From Acidimangrovimonas sp. (GTDB taxonomy: Bacteria; Pseudomonadota; Alphaproteobacteria; Rhodobacterales; Rhodobacteraceae), in the NCBI GenBank assembly GCA_030147905.1, contig JASBUM010000445.1, forward strand, positions 1 through 20,890: a stretch of 20,890 nt of DNA. Direction: 5' to 3'. Positions 7,745 to 15,485 of this stretch are shown here, piece after piece. Numbering within the stretch: the first letter of the stretch is position 1; each line of letters begins with the position of its first letter. The translations under genes and the position numbers were made by a program. Under the pieces are notes generated by a model, which saw nothing but the letters and a program-made list of their open reading frames with translations, was not told where the DNA came from and did not search any database.

Positions 7745-7767
7745 GGGGGCGGCGATCGCCCCCTTTT
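7745..7767 (+). terminator. Hairpin with T-run between binding-protein and permease genes
   Basis: GGGGGCG (7745-7751) pairs with CGCCCCC (7757-7763) around a 5-base loop and is followed by TTTT. This is a compact rho-independent-type hairpin. Within an ABC operon such a structure usually attenuates permease expression and protects the 3' end of the binding-protein mRNA, giving excess binding protein. Readthrough must occur, because the permease genes have no obvious promoter of their own. Confidence 0.7.
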
Positions 7768-7788
7768 CGTCCCCCGCCGGAGCGGCCG

Positions 7789-8757
7789 ATGCACAATCTC
7801 CTCTCGCCCGTCATGCAGGTGATCGAACTGCCCATGCGCGCCCTGCAGCGCCTGCTTGGCCCGCGGCGGCTGGCCTGGGTGTTCCTTGCGCCCAACCTGA
7901 TCCTTTTCGGTCTTTTCGCCTTCCTGCCGGTGATCGTGAACTTCGCCTATGCGCTGACCGGCAGCGAGCACGTCCTGCTGCGCGACCGGCCCTATGTCGG
8001 CGGCCGCAACTTCCAGCTCCTTGCCAGTTGCCGCGACTACCTCGATCCGAACAGCTGTCGGCTGGACGTCTTCTGGCGGGCGGTTCACAACACGGCGCTG
8101 TTCGTCGTGCTTCAGGTCGGCTTCATGGTCGGCTTCGCGCTGGTCACCGCGCTGATCCTCAATCGCCGGATCCGGGCGCGGGGGTTCTTCCGCGCGGTCT
8201 TCTTCTTTCCGGTGCTTCTGTCGCCGGTGGTGGTCGCGCTGGTGTGGAAGTGGATCTTGCAGGACCAGGGGGTGCTGAACGCCGTGCTGGTCCACTTCGG
8301 GATGCATCCGGTGAACTGGCTTCTCGATGCGCGCTGGGCCTTCGGCTGGTCCATCTTCCTCACCGTCTGGGCGCATATGGGGTTCTATACGTTGATCCTG
8401 CTTGCCGGCCTTCAGGCGATTCCGCGCGACGTCTACGACGCAGCCGCCATGGATGCCGCTTCGCCCTGGCGGGTATTTCGCAAGATCACGCTGCCGCTGC
8501 TGATGCCGACGATGATCGTCGTCCTCGTGCTGGCCCTGATCAAGGGCGTGCAGACCTTCGACGAGTTGTTCGCCTTCACCGGCGGCGGGCCCGGCTCGGC
8601 GACGACGCTCCTGATACAATATATCTACCAGACCGGCTTTGCCGGAGCGCCGCGTCTCTTCGGGCTGGCTGCCGCCGCCTCGATCCTGCTGGCGCTGGTT
8701 CTGGTCGTGCTGACCGCGATCCAGCTCTGGATCACCCGGAGGAATGCCGATGGCTAG
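7789..8757 (+). CDS. smoG: Sugar ABC transporter permease (MalF/UgpA type), SmoG-like
   Basis: This 322-residue inner-membrane permease has about six membrane segments. The first (LAWVFLAPNLILFGLFAFLP) follows a roughly 28-residue cytoplasmic start. The coupling-helix EAA motif is YDAAAMDAASPWRVFRKITLPLL (about 216-238 overall). A periplasmic loop between the first two segments carries two cysteines (SCRDYLDPNSC). The ATG at 7789 has GGAG 6 bases upstream. The stop overlaps the next permease gene by 8 bases, so the pair are coupled. In Agrobacterium the importer genes are named smoE-H; I recall G and H as the permeases, and the letter is less certain than the function. Confidence 0.85.
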   Translation: MHNLLSPVMQVIELPMRALQRLLGPRRLAWVFLAPNLILFGLFAFLPVIVNFAYALTGSEHVLLRDRPYVGGRNFQLLASCRDYLDPNSCRLDVFWRAVHNTALFVVLQVGFMVGFALVTALILNRRIRARGFFRAVFFFPVLLSPVVVALVWKWILQDQGVLNAVLVHFGMHPVNWLLDARWAFGWSIFLTVWAHMGFYTLILLAGLQAIPRDVYDAAAMDAASPWRVFRKITLPLLMPTMIVVLVLALIKGVQTFDELFAFTGGGPGSATTLLIQYIYQTGFAGAPRLFGLAAAASILLALVLVVLTAIQLWITRRNADG

Positions 8758-9805
8758 CTTCCTGACCCGCACGCGCGGCGACCGCGTCCGCGGGGTGCGC
8801 ATGCACTGGACCGACTGGGCCAGCTACGCCTATCTGACGTTTGGGATCTTCCTGATGTTCGGACCCGTCCTGTGGCTGGCGATCTCGTCGTTCAAGACCG
8901 AGGCCGAGTTGCAGCGCTTTCCGCCCAGCCTGCTGCCCTATGTGCAGAAAACCGTACAGGTCGCGGGCCATGATGCGCCGCTGCCGGTCTTCCGTATCAC
9001 CCGGGGCGAGATGAAGGGGCAGGAGCTGGCCCAGATCCGGCGCATCGGCCTGGTCAGCCAGATGGTACGGCCACGCGATCCCCGTACCATCATCAAGGTC
9101 CGGATCGCCGACCGGGTGCCGGTGCAGCACGTGGCACTCGCCTTCGAGAACTACCGCAAGCTTTTCCGGCGGTTCGATTTCCTGCGGTTCCTGTGGAACT
9201 CCACCTTCATCACCACCGTGGCCACCGCGATCACGCTTCTGGTCAATTCGATGGCGGCCTTCGCACTGTCGAAATACCGCTTCCGCGGGCGCGGCACGGT
9301 GCTTGCGCTGGTGATCGGCACATTGATGATACCCCAGACGGTGGTTCTGGTGCCGTTGTTCCTGATCGTGCGCGATTTCGGCATGATCAACACGCTGTGG
9401 GGTGTCATCATTCCGGGGGCCGCCACGCCGACCGGGGTGTTCCTGCTGCGTCAGTACATGCTTACCATCCCCGACGAGATCCTCGACGCGGCGCGGATGG
9501 ACAACGCGAGCGAATGGAAGATCTACTGGCGCATCATCCTGCCGCTTTCGGCGCCGGCGATCGCGGTCCTCGCGATCCTCTCGGTGATGTGGCGCTGGAA
9601 CGATTTCCTGTGGCCGTTGATCGCGCTGACCGATTCACGGCATTTCACCCTGCAGCTGGCGCTCAACTCCTTCCGGGGGGAGTTCAACACCGACTGGTCC
9701 AGCCTGCTGGCGATGACGGTGCTGACACTTCTGCCGGTGGTCGCAGTCTTTGCCTTTCTTCAGAAATACATAGCGACCGGCATCGCCTCGACCGGCGGAA
9801 AGTGA
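8750..9805 (+). CDS. smoH: Sugar ABC transporter permease (MalG/UgpE type) with large periplasmic insert, SmoH-like
   Basis: This 351-residue permease pairs with the upstream one. The first membrane segment (about 25-48) is followed by an unusually long soluble stretch (about 50-145), then the core segments and the EAA motif LDAARMDNASEWKIYWRIILPL (about 242-263). Typical members are 270-300 residues; the excess is a roughly 65-residue periplasmic insertion rich in charged residues and beta-prone sequence. I chose the ATG at 8750 because GGAGG lies 7 bases before it; the ATG at 8744 is too close to that site. The insertion may contact the binding protein. Confidence 0.87.
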   Translation: MASFLTRTRGDRVRGVRMHWTDWASYAYLTFGIFLMFGPVLWLAISSFKTEAELQRFPPSLLPYVQKTVQVAGHDAPLPVFRITRGEMKGQELAQIRRIGLVSQMVRPRDPRTIIKVRIADRVPVQHVALAFENYRKLFRRFDFLRFLWNSTFITTVATAITLLVNSMAAFALSKYRFRGRGTVLALVIGTLMIPQTVVLVPLFLIVRDFGMINTLWGVIIPGAATPTGVFLLRQYMLTIPDEILDAARMDNASEWKIYWRIILPLSAPAIAVLAILSVMWRWNDFLWPLIALTDSRHFTLQLALNSFRGEFNTDWSSLLAMTVLTLLPVVAVFAFLQKYIATGIASTGGK

Positions 9806-9840
9806 CCGATGCACCGTGTGGCGCGACAAGTGAGGAGCGG

Positions 9841-10902
9841 ATGGCCGATCTCGAACTGAGAAACATCACCAAGTCCTATGGTGCCGCCGAGGTGATCGGG
9901 GGCATAGACCTGCGGATCGAAGAGGGTGAATTCTGCGTCTTCGTCGGCCCCTCGGGCTGCGGCAAGTCCACGCTGCTGCGCATGATCGCGGGGCTGGAGC
10001 CGATAACCGGCGGCGAGGTGCGCATCGGCGGCGCGGTGGTCAACCATCTGGGACCGGCCGAACGCGGGCTTGCCATGGTCTTCCAGAGCTATGCGCTCTA
10101 TCCCCATATGACGGTGCGGCAGAACCTGTCCTTCGGGCTGGAAAACACCCGCCACGCCCGGGCCGAGATTGCCCGGCGGGTGGAAGAGGCCGCGCGGATG
10201 CTGCAGATCGGACAATTGCTCGACCGTCGGCCCAAGGACCTCTCGGGCGGTCAGCGCCAGCGCGTCGCGATCGGCCGGGCGGTGGTGCGCGAGCCGCGGA
10301 TCTTTCTCTTCGACGAACCGCTGTCGAATCTCGATGCGGAATTGCGCGTCGAGATGCGCGGCGAGATCAGCCGCCTGCACCGGCGCATCGGCAACACGAT
10401 GATCTATGTCACCCACGATCAGGTCGAGGCGATGACCATGGCCGACAAGATCGCGGTTCTGCGCGCGGGCCGCCTTGAACAGTTCGGCCGGCCGCTCGAT
10501 CTCTATAACACGCCGCTGAACGTCTTTGTCGCCGGGTTCATCGGCAGCCCGCGGATGAACTTCCTGTCGGCCACGGTCGTGTCGGGTGCGCTGCGGCTCG
10601 ATGCCGGTGCCACCGTCGTCATGCCCGCCGGCACATTCGCGCTGCAAGAGGGGGCGAAGGTCACGCTCGGGGTGCGTCCCAACGGCCTGCGTCCCGACCA
10701 AAGCGGTCTGCCCTGCGTCGTGGCCGAGGTCGAGAGGCTGGGCGGCGAAAGCTATCTCTACGGCGAGACTGCCGACGGCACGCGCGTCACCGTGCACAGC
10801 CCCGGGCAAAGCCCGATCGAGCCGGGCACGCGGATCGCGCTGGGCATCGATGCGGCCGCAGCCCATGTCTTCGACGAGGCCGGACAGAGCCTGCGGCAAT
10901 AG
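9841..10902 (+). CDS. smoE: Sugar ABC transporter ATP-binding protein (MalK/UgpC type), SmoE-like
   Basis: This 353-residue ATPase energises the importer. Visible motifs are Walker A GPSGCGKST (36-44), Q-loop Q82, signature LSGGQRQ (134-140), Walker B IFLFDEP (154-160) and switch H192. A C-terminal TOBE/OB regulatory region (about 240-345) is typical of the CUT1 sugar subfamily. The ATG at 9841 has a GAGGA site; the open frame runs upstream in antisense-like sequence that is not part of the protein. It ends the seven-gene operon. One ATPase gene normally suffices because the subunit works as a homodimer. I recall SmoE as the ATPase name in Agrobacterium; the letter is uncertain. Confidence 0.88.
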   Translation: MADLELRNITKSYGAAEVIGGIDLRIEEGEFCVFVGPSGCGKSTLLRMIAGLEPITGGEVRIGGAVVNHLGPAERGLAMVFQSYALYPHMTVRQNLSFGLENTRHARAEIARRVEEAARMLQIGQLLDRRPKDLSGGQRQRVAIGRAVVREPRIFLFDEPLSNLDAELRVEMRGEISRLHRRIGNTMIYVTHDQVEAMTMADKIAVLRAGRLEQFGRPLDLYNTPLNVFVAGFIGSPRMNFLSATVVSGALRLDAGATVVMPAGTFALQEGAKVTLGVRPNGLRPDQSGLPCVVAEVERLGGESYLYGETADGTRVTVHSPGQSPIEPGTRIALGIDAAAAHVFDEAGQSLRQ

Positions 10903-10917
10903 CGACCCGTGCCGCCG

Positions 10918-10959
10918 GCGCGGGCGGCTTCGGCGGGCGGGGTACGCCGCCGCCCGCGC
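10918..10959. terminator. GC-rich inverted repeat between convergent genes
   Basis: GCGCGGGCGGC (10918-10928) is exactly complementary to GCCGCCCGCGC (10949-10959) with a 20-base loop. It fills most of the 70-base gap between two convergent operons. It is probably a bidirectional transcription barrier, though no T-tract follows it. Confidence 0.45.
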
Positions 10960-10972
10960 GCGGCATTCCTTG

Positions 10973-12103
10973 TCAGCGGCCTTGCCAGGCGCCGGGGTTC
11001 AGTGCCACCGCGTCCCCGGTCTCGATGGATCGCTGCACCGCATGGCCCATGGCGACCGCGGCCCATCCATCCTGCAGCGTCACCTCCGGTGCGGCGCGTT
11101 CGCCACGTACCAGCGCCAGGAATTCGCGGTGCTGGTGATAGGTCGCGCCGTTATGGTCGCCTGCCGCCAGCAGGGCCGCCGGAACCGGCACTTCCATTTC
11201 CCGCGGGCCGCGCGGATCGCGCGGCGAGATCACCAGCTTCGGCACCGGCGGCGCGCCGAGATGGTCGGGCCAGAACCGCCCGGGCCCCGGCACCAGCGCC
11301 TCGATCTTGCCGCTCGGCCCCACGGCCGAAAGCACTTCCTGATATTCCGAGCCTTCGGCATACATGCACAGCTCCAGCATCGCGCGGGCGCCCGAGGCGA
11401 ATTCGATCAGCGCATAGCCGGCGTCGAGGATGTCCGGTGCACCCTCCGCACTCGCGGCTTCCGCAATATGGTTCACCGGCGCCGGCGCCGAAGCCATGAC
11501 GCGGACCGGCTCGGACCCGAGCGCGAGGCGCATCAGATCGAAGAAGTGACAGCATTTCTCGACGAAGGTGCCGCCGCTGTAGCGGTTGAAGCGGTTCCAG
11601 TTCCCCACCTTGAACAGGAAGGGGAAGCGGTGTTCGCGGATCGTCAGCATCCTGATCCCGCCCGTGGTGGCGGTCGCTCGTTCGAGAAAGGCCGCAATCG
11701 GCGGCATGTAGCGGTATTCCATCGCGACCCAGATCGGCGCGGGGTAGGCCCGGCGCAGGTTTTCCAGCCGCGCGGCGTCCTGCGCGTCGGTGAACAGCGG
11801 TTTCTCAATCAGGACCGGCAGGGGCCGTTTCGCGCCGATCCGTTCAAGCTGTTCGAGATGGCGGAAATTCGGGCTGGTGACGACCAGGCAATCCAGCCCG
11901 TCGCAAGCCAGCAGCGCGTCCAGCGATTCCACCATGGTGGCTTCCGGCGCAAGCCGTGACGCGGCCTCGGCCATCGCCCCGTCGGGTTCGAAAATGGCGC
12001 CGATGCGGGTGCCGGGAAGCAGCGCGATGTTGCGCAGGTGCTCCTGGCCCATCATGCCGCAGCCGACAAGGCCATAGGTGATCGGGGTCATGCTGGATCT
12101 CAT
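10973..12103 (-). CDS. Gfo/Idh/MocA-family protein, candidate NAD-dependent sulfoquinovosidase
   Basis: This 376-residue protein has a Rossmann motif YGLVGCGMMGQEH (10-22), EKP (E100-K101-P102), and a C-terminal domain with the distinctive REHRFPF, GNWNRFNRYSGG and VEKCCHFFDLM segments (about 156-191; H186 and D189). It is followed by long loops rich in Pro and Gly. It is longer than the three paralogues at 3286-6391 and belongs to a different subgroup. GH188 sulfoquinovosidases share this fold and use transient C3 oxidation by bound NAD. Its coupling (ATGA overlap) to a regulator next to smoC, and the absence of a GH31 enzyme here, make it my best candidate for that role. A plain sugar dehydrogenase remains possible. 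An alternative start is the ATG at 12091. Confidence 0.87.
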   Translation of the reverse strand: MRSSMTPITYGLVGCGMMGQEHLRNIALLPGTRIGAIFEPDGAMAEAASRLAPEATMVESLDALLACDGLDCLVVTSPNFRHLEQLERIGAKRPLPVLIEKPLFTDAQDAARLENLRRAYPAPIWVAMEYRYMPPIAAFLERATATTGGIRMLTIREHRFPFLFKVGNWNRFNRYSGGTFVEKCCHFFDLMRLALGSEPVRVMASAPAPVNHIAEAASAEGAPDILDAGYALIEFASGARAMLELCMYAEGSEYQEVLSAVGPSGKIEALVPGPGRFWPDHLGAPPVPKLVISPRDPRGPREMEVPVPAALLAAGDHNGATYHQHREFLALVRGERAAPEVTLQDGWAAVAMGHAVQRSIETGDAVALNPGAWQGR

Positions 12104-12846
12104 CTCATGCGTTGAACGTAGACCGCGCGCGCCGCGTCGAACCAGCTGCGCGAAAATTCCACCGGCGCGGGGCGGTCGGCCCAGCCGAACCTTTCGACGT
12201 AACCCGCAATCACGCCCGGTCGCGGGCCGAAGGCATCGGGAACCCAGGCCGGCACGGGGCCGAAGCTGACCCGATCCTCCGCGGTCTCGATCCAGAAGTT
12301 GAGCCGGCTGCGGTAGTAGTCGTAGAGCGACATCTCGAGCCCGTCGCGCCCCACCTCGCCCATGGTGCCGTCAAGCCAGATCTCCTCGGCCGCCACAGGT
12401 ATGCCGTCAAGAAAGCGCAGCCGCCGGACGCGGGAGGCGCGCGACGAGGCGCCGAATGGAGGCAGGTCGTCCGGCTTGTCCAGCACGGCGATATCGAGGG
12501 TCTCGACCGTCGGCATGCCGCCGCCCGAAATCAGCTCGATCCTGAACATGGGATAGAACTGATCGCGCAGCCGGCCACTGCGGACATAGTTGCCCGAGCC
12601 GTGGATCCGTTCGACCAGGCCCCGCCCGGCGAGATCGTCAAGCGCCTTGCGCAACGTCCCCACCGCAATTCCAAGCTCGGCCGCCATGGTCCGTTCGGGC
12701 GGAAGCCGCGCCCCGTCCGTCAGGCGGCCGGCGGCGATGTCGCGCATCACCAGTTCGACCACGCGCAGATAAAGCGGAACGCCCCCGCCCGGAGAACCCC
12801 GCCCCTGTTCGAGCCGCCCCCCCTTGGGCCCGCCGGTTTCGTCCAT
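12100..12846 (-). CDS. GntR-family regulator with UTRA domain (HutC type)
   Basis: This 248-residue protein has a winged-helix domain (about 24-90, with LPPERTMAAELGIAVGTLRKALDDL) and a C-terminal UTRA effector domain (about 105-240). UTRA members typically sense sugar phosphates, amino-sugars or similar small molecules and repress adjacent catabolic genes. The first 22 residues are Gly-rich and may be disordered. The ATG at 12846 has GGAG upstream. It diverges from the smoC-smoB-smoA genes over 88 bases and is coupled to the downstream Gfo/Idh/MocA gene. It is therefore the likely local regulator of desulfonation; the effector could be SQ or a product, which is inferred. It belongs to a different subfamily from the FCD regulator at 2438-3178. 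Confidence 0.9.
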   Translation of the reverse strand: MDETGGPKGGRLEQGRGSPGGGVPLYLRVVELVMRDIAAGRLTDGARLPPERTMAAELGIAVGTLRKALDDLAGRGLVERIHGSGNYVRSGRLRDQFYPMFRIELISGGGMPTVETLDIAVLDKPDDLPPFGASSRASRVRRLRFLDGIPVAAEEIWLDGTMGEVGRDGLEMSLYDYYRSRLNFWIETAEDRVSFGPVPAWVPDAFGPRPGVIAGYVERFGWADRPAPVEFSRSWFDAARAVYVQRMR

Positions 12847-12861
12847 CTCTGCCGCTCCAAA

Positions 12862-12878
12862 ATTGATACACTATTGAT
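12862..12878. promoter_or_regulatory. ATTGAT repeat in divergent promoter region
   Basis: ATTGAT occurs twice (12862-12867 and 12873-12878), in direct orientation with 11-base periodicity, inside the only AT-rich patch between the UTRA regulator and smoC. Position and spacing fit an operator or promoter element for the divergent pair. TTGATT (12874-12879) could be a -35 element for smoC, with a weak TACGCA as -10. It does not form a clear palindrome, so operator assignment is tentative. Confidence 0.4.
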
Positions 12879-12934
12879 TTACATTTTTCGACCTGCTACG
12901 CAAGTCCCGATCGCACCTGAATCAAGAGGATCCC

Positions 12935-14089
12935 ATGACGATAGTTCCTGTCAGATCCGCCGATATCGACGCCGCCGAAGTCTCGTGGTTCGCCGCGCTC
13001 TGTTCGGACGACTATCGTTTTCTCGGTGTTCCAGACGGTGATCTGCGTTCCAGCTGGGCGCATTGTGCGCAGATCGTGCGCGAAGCCGAACGTCAGGGAT
13101 TTCGCAACATCCTGTGCCCCTCCTCCTATCAGGTGGGGCAGGACACGCTCAGCTTCGTCGCCGGCGCCTCGCAGATCACCAACCGGCTGAATTTTCTTGC
13201 GGCGGTGCGCTGCGGCGAGATGCAGCCGATCATGCTGGCCCGGACCATCGCCACGCTCGATCACATGTTGCAGGGGCGGCTGACGGTCAACGTCATCTCT
13301 TCCGACTTTCCGGGCGAGAAGGCCGATAGCGAATTCCGCTACCAGCGCTCACGCGAAGTGGTGCAGATCCTCAAACGCGCCTGGGCGGGCGAGACGATCA
13401 CCCATCACGGGACGGTCTACGATTTCGACGGCCTCGATCCGGCGCCGGCCGTTCCCTATCAGACCGGCGGCCCGCTGCTGTATTTCGGCGGCTATTCTCC
13501 GGCGGCCGTGGAACTGTGCGCCGAACATTGCGATGTCTATCTGATGTGGCCCGAAACGCGCGACGAACTCGCCGGGCGGATGCGCACCGTCGCCGAAGCG
13601 GCCGAGCGCCACGGGCGGGTGATAGATTACGGCCTGCGCGTCCACGTGATCGTGCGCGACACCGAGGCCGAAGCGCGCGAATATGCCGAGCATCTCGTCT
13701 CGAGGCTGGATGACGGACAGGGCAGGGCGATCCGTGAACGCGCGCTCGACGCCGGCTCGCTCGGTGTGTCGCGGCAGGCGCGCAATCGCGAGATCGCCGA
13801 TGACGCCGGCTATGTGGAGCCGAACCTCTGGACCGGCGTGGGCCGGGCGCGGTCCGGGTGCGGCGCGGCACTGGTGGGTTCGGCCGACCAGGTGCTTTCG
13901 AAGCTGGAGGATTATCGCAAGATGGGTATCAGGGCCTTCATCCTGTCGGGCTATCCGCATCTCGACGAGGCCCGGCATTTCGGCCGGCTCGTGATGCCGC
14001 AGCTTGATACGGTGGCGCTGCCGGAAGTCTACGGGCGGGTGCCGATGGCGACGCCGGCCACACCCCTGGGAACGGGAGAGCGCCGCTGA
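12935..14089 (+). CDS. smoC: FMNH2-dependent sulfonate monooxygenase, SmoC-like (SQ monooxygenase)
   Basis: This 384-residue luciferase-fold (TIM barrel) flavin-dependent monooxygenase belongs to the SsuD/SmoC branch. Characteristic stretches are TLDHMLQGRLTVNVISSDFPGEK (about 107-129), GGPLLYFGGYSPAAVELCAEHCDVYLMW (about 178-205), the lid segment NLWTGVGRARSGCGAALVG (about 297-315) containing the arginine expected in sulfonate-cleaving members, and FILSGYPHLDEA (about 335-346). The known reaction of SmoC is oxidation of SQ by O2 and reduced flavin to 6-oxo-glucose plus sulfite. The ATG at 12935 has an AAGAGGA site. The immediate neighbours are the reductase and the flavin reductase of that pathway, which favours SQ over simple alkanesulfonates as substrate. 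Confidence 0.85.
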   Translation: MTIVPVRSADIDAAEVSWFAALCSDDYRFLGVPDGDLRSSWAHCAQIVREAERQGFRNILCPSSYQVGQDTLSFVAGASQITNRLNFLAAVRCGEMQPIMLARTIATLDHMLQGRLTVNVISSDFPGEKADSEFRYQRSREVVQILKRAWAGETITHHGTVYDFDGLDPAPAVPYQTGGPLLYFGGYSPAAVELCAEHCDVYLMWPETRDELAGRMRTVAEAAERHGRVIDYGLRVHVIVRDTEAEAREYAEHLVSRLDDGQGRAIRERALDAGSLGVSRQARNREIADDAGYVEPNLWTGVGRARSGCGAALVGSADQVLSKLEDYRKMGIRAFILSGYPHLDEARHFGRLVMPQLDTVALPEVYGRVPMATPATPLGTGERR

Positions 14090-14979
14090 TGGAGACCGTG
14101 GCACTCGGTGATGACCTCTCGCTCAGCCGCATCCTCTACGGTCTTTGGCGGCTGGCCGATGACGGCGATACGTCGGCCGGGCATGTCCGTGCCAAGATCG
14201 ACGCCTGTCTTGCGCAGGGCATCACCAGCTTCGATCATGCCGATATCTACGGCGGCTACCGGGCCGAGGCCATTTTCGGCGCGGCGTTGCGCGAAGACGG
14301 AACGCTGCGCGATCGCATCCAGCTTGTAACCAAATGCGGTATCGTCGCGCCCGCCGGCCGCCATGCGGGCGCACGCGTGAAACATTACGACACCTCGCGC
14401 GCGCATATCATGGCATCGGTCGAGGCTTCGCTGCGCGATCTGGGGACCGATCATCTTGATCTGCTGCTGATCCATCGGCCCGATCCGTTCATGGATCCGC
14501 ACGAAACCGGGGCCGCGCTTGACGCGCTCGTCGCCGGCGGGAAGGTTCGCGCGGTGGGTGTGTCGAACTTCCGCCCGTGGGACTGGCGGCTTCTGCAGGC
14601 GGCGATGGAGACGAGGCTGGCGACCAACCAGATCGAGATCAGCCTTGGGCGCCTCGCCCCCTTCAACGACGGCGACCTTGCGTTTCACCAGCGCAAGGCG
14701 ACCCCGGTTATGGCCTGGTCGCCCCTTGGTGGCGGCGCGCTCATGCGTGGTGAGGGGCCGCTGCAGGTGGTGATGGACGAGATCGCCGCCGCGGCCGGTG
14801 TCGACCGGGCCGCCGTCGGGGTGGCTTTCCTGCTGGCGCATCCGGCGACCATCCTGCCGGTTCTGGGCACCAACAGGCTCGACCGTATCGCGCGGCTTTC
14901 GGATGCGCTGAAGGTGACGCTGACGCGGCAGGACTGGTTCCGGCTCTATGAGGCGGGGCTGGGACAGGCTGTGCCATGA
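14089..14979 (+). CDS. smoB: Aldo/keto reductase, SmoB-like (6-oxo-glucose reductase)
   Basis: This 296-residue (alpha/beta)8-barrel NADPH-dependent reductase has the catalytic tetrad D49, Y54, K82 and H129, found in FDHADIYGGY, VTKCG and LLIHRPDP. GVSNFRPWD (157-165) is the family substrate-loop motif, and VTNQIE-like (ATNQIEISLG) and SPLGGGALMR (about 205-220) complete the fold. In the sulfo-SMO pathway this enzyme reduces the 6-aldehyde left after desulfonation to glucose, which then enters central metabolism. Its ATG shares one base with the smoC stop (TGATG), and it overlaps the flavin-reductase gene by four bases. This coupling supports a single pathway unit. A general AKR acting on another aldehyde cannot be excluded from sequence alone. 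Confidence 0.85.
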   Translation: METVALGDDLSLSRILYGLWRLADDGDTSAGHVRAKIDACLAQGITSFDHADIYGGYRAEAIFGAALREDGTLRDRIQLVTKCGIVAPAGRHAGARVKHYDTSRAHIMASVEASLRDLGTDHLDLLLIHRPDPFMDPHETGAALDALVAGGKVRAVGVSNFRPWDWRLLQAAMETRLATNQIEISLGRLAPFNDGDLAFHQRKATPVMAWSPLGGGALMRGEGPLQVVMDEIAAAAGVDRAAVGVAFLLAHPATILPVLGTNRLDRIARLSDALKVTLTRQDWFRLYEAGLGQAVP

Positions 14980-15485
14980 TCGCGGCGCCGGGCGGCTTCG
15001 TGCCCGATCCGCGCAACACCCGTCTTCTTCGCGACGCCTTCGGTCGTTTCGCCACGGGCGTGACGATAGTGACCGCGGCAGGCGAGACCGGGCCGGTCGC
15101 GATCACCGCCAACAGCTTTGCCTCGCTTTCGCTCGATCCGCCGCTGGTCGTCTGGGCGCCGGCACGCGGGTCGCGGCGATTTCGCCATTTCGAGCACGCC
15201 GCCAATTACGCCATCCATGTGCTTGCCGCCGAGCAGCAGGATCTGTGCTTCGCCGTGGCTGGAGATGCGCGCGCGCTGGCCGATCATCCGCATGGGGTCA
15301 GCCCCGAGGGTGTGCCGCTGTTGGGCGGTTGTCTGGCGCGGTTCGAATGCCGACGCGAAGCCAGCCATCAGGGCGGTGACCACCTTCTTGTCGTTGGCCG
15401 CGTCCTGCGCGCCGAATTGCGCGAGGACGGCGACGCGCTGGCTTTCTTCCGCGGACGGCCGCGACGGCTTGGAGCGGATTGTTGA
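14976..15485 (+). CDS. smoA: Flavin reductase, SmoA-like
   Basis: This 169-residue HpaC/flavin-reductase-domain protein provides reduced FMN to the two-component monooxygenase. The domain starts at about residue 17 with LRDAFGRFATGVTIVTA, continues with GPVAITANSFASLSLDPPLVVW and NYAIHVLAAEQQDLCFAVAG, and ends with FFRGRPRRL. Length is normal for the family (150-180). The ATG at 14976 overlaps the smoB stop (ATGA), so the three genes are translationally coupled. No obvious T-run terminator follows; a weak 7-bp stem (CCTCGGC with GCCGAGG, 15583-15615) lies about 100 bases downstream. Confidence 0.88.
   Translation: MIAAPGGFVPDPRNTRLLRDAFGRFATGVTIVTAAGETGPVAITANSFASLSLDPPLVVWAPARGSRRFRHFEHAANYAIHVLAAEQQDLCFAVAGDARALADHPHGVSPEGVPLLGGCLARFECRREASHQGGDHLLVVGRVLRAELREDGDALAFFRGRPRRLGADC

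Noticed and set aside
6364..8802. 812-codon open frame on the minus strand
   Set aside because: It lies antisense to smoF and smoG, which have strong family motifs. The translation is His/Arg/Asp/Gln-rich without any domain, as expected for the complement of a high-GC gene.
12935..15485. Reading the trio as an ssu-type alkanesulfonate sulfur-scavenging operon
   Set aside because: The SsuD-like protein and flavin reductase would fit, but the coupled aldo/keto reductase, GntR/UTRA regulator and CUT1 sugar importer with a SmoF-like protein fit SQ desulfonation better. No SsuA/B/C-type taurine-family transporter is present.
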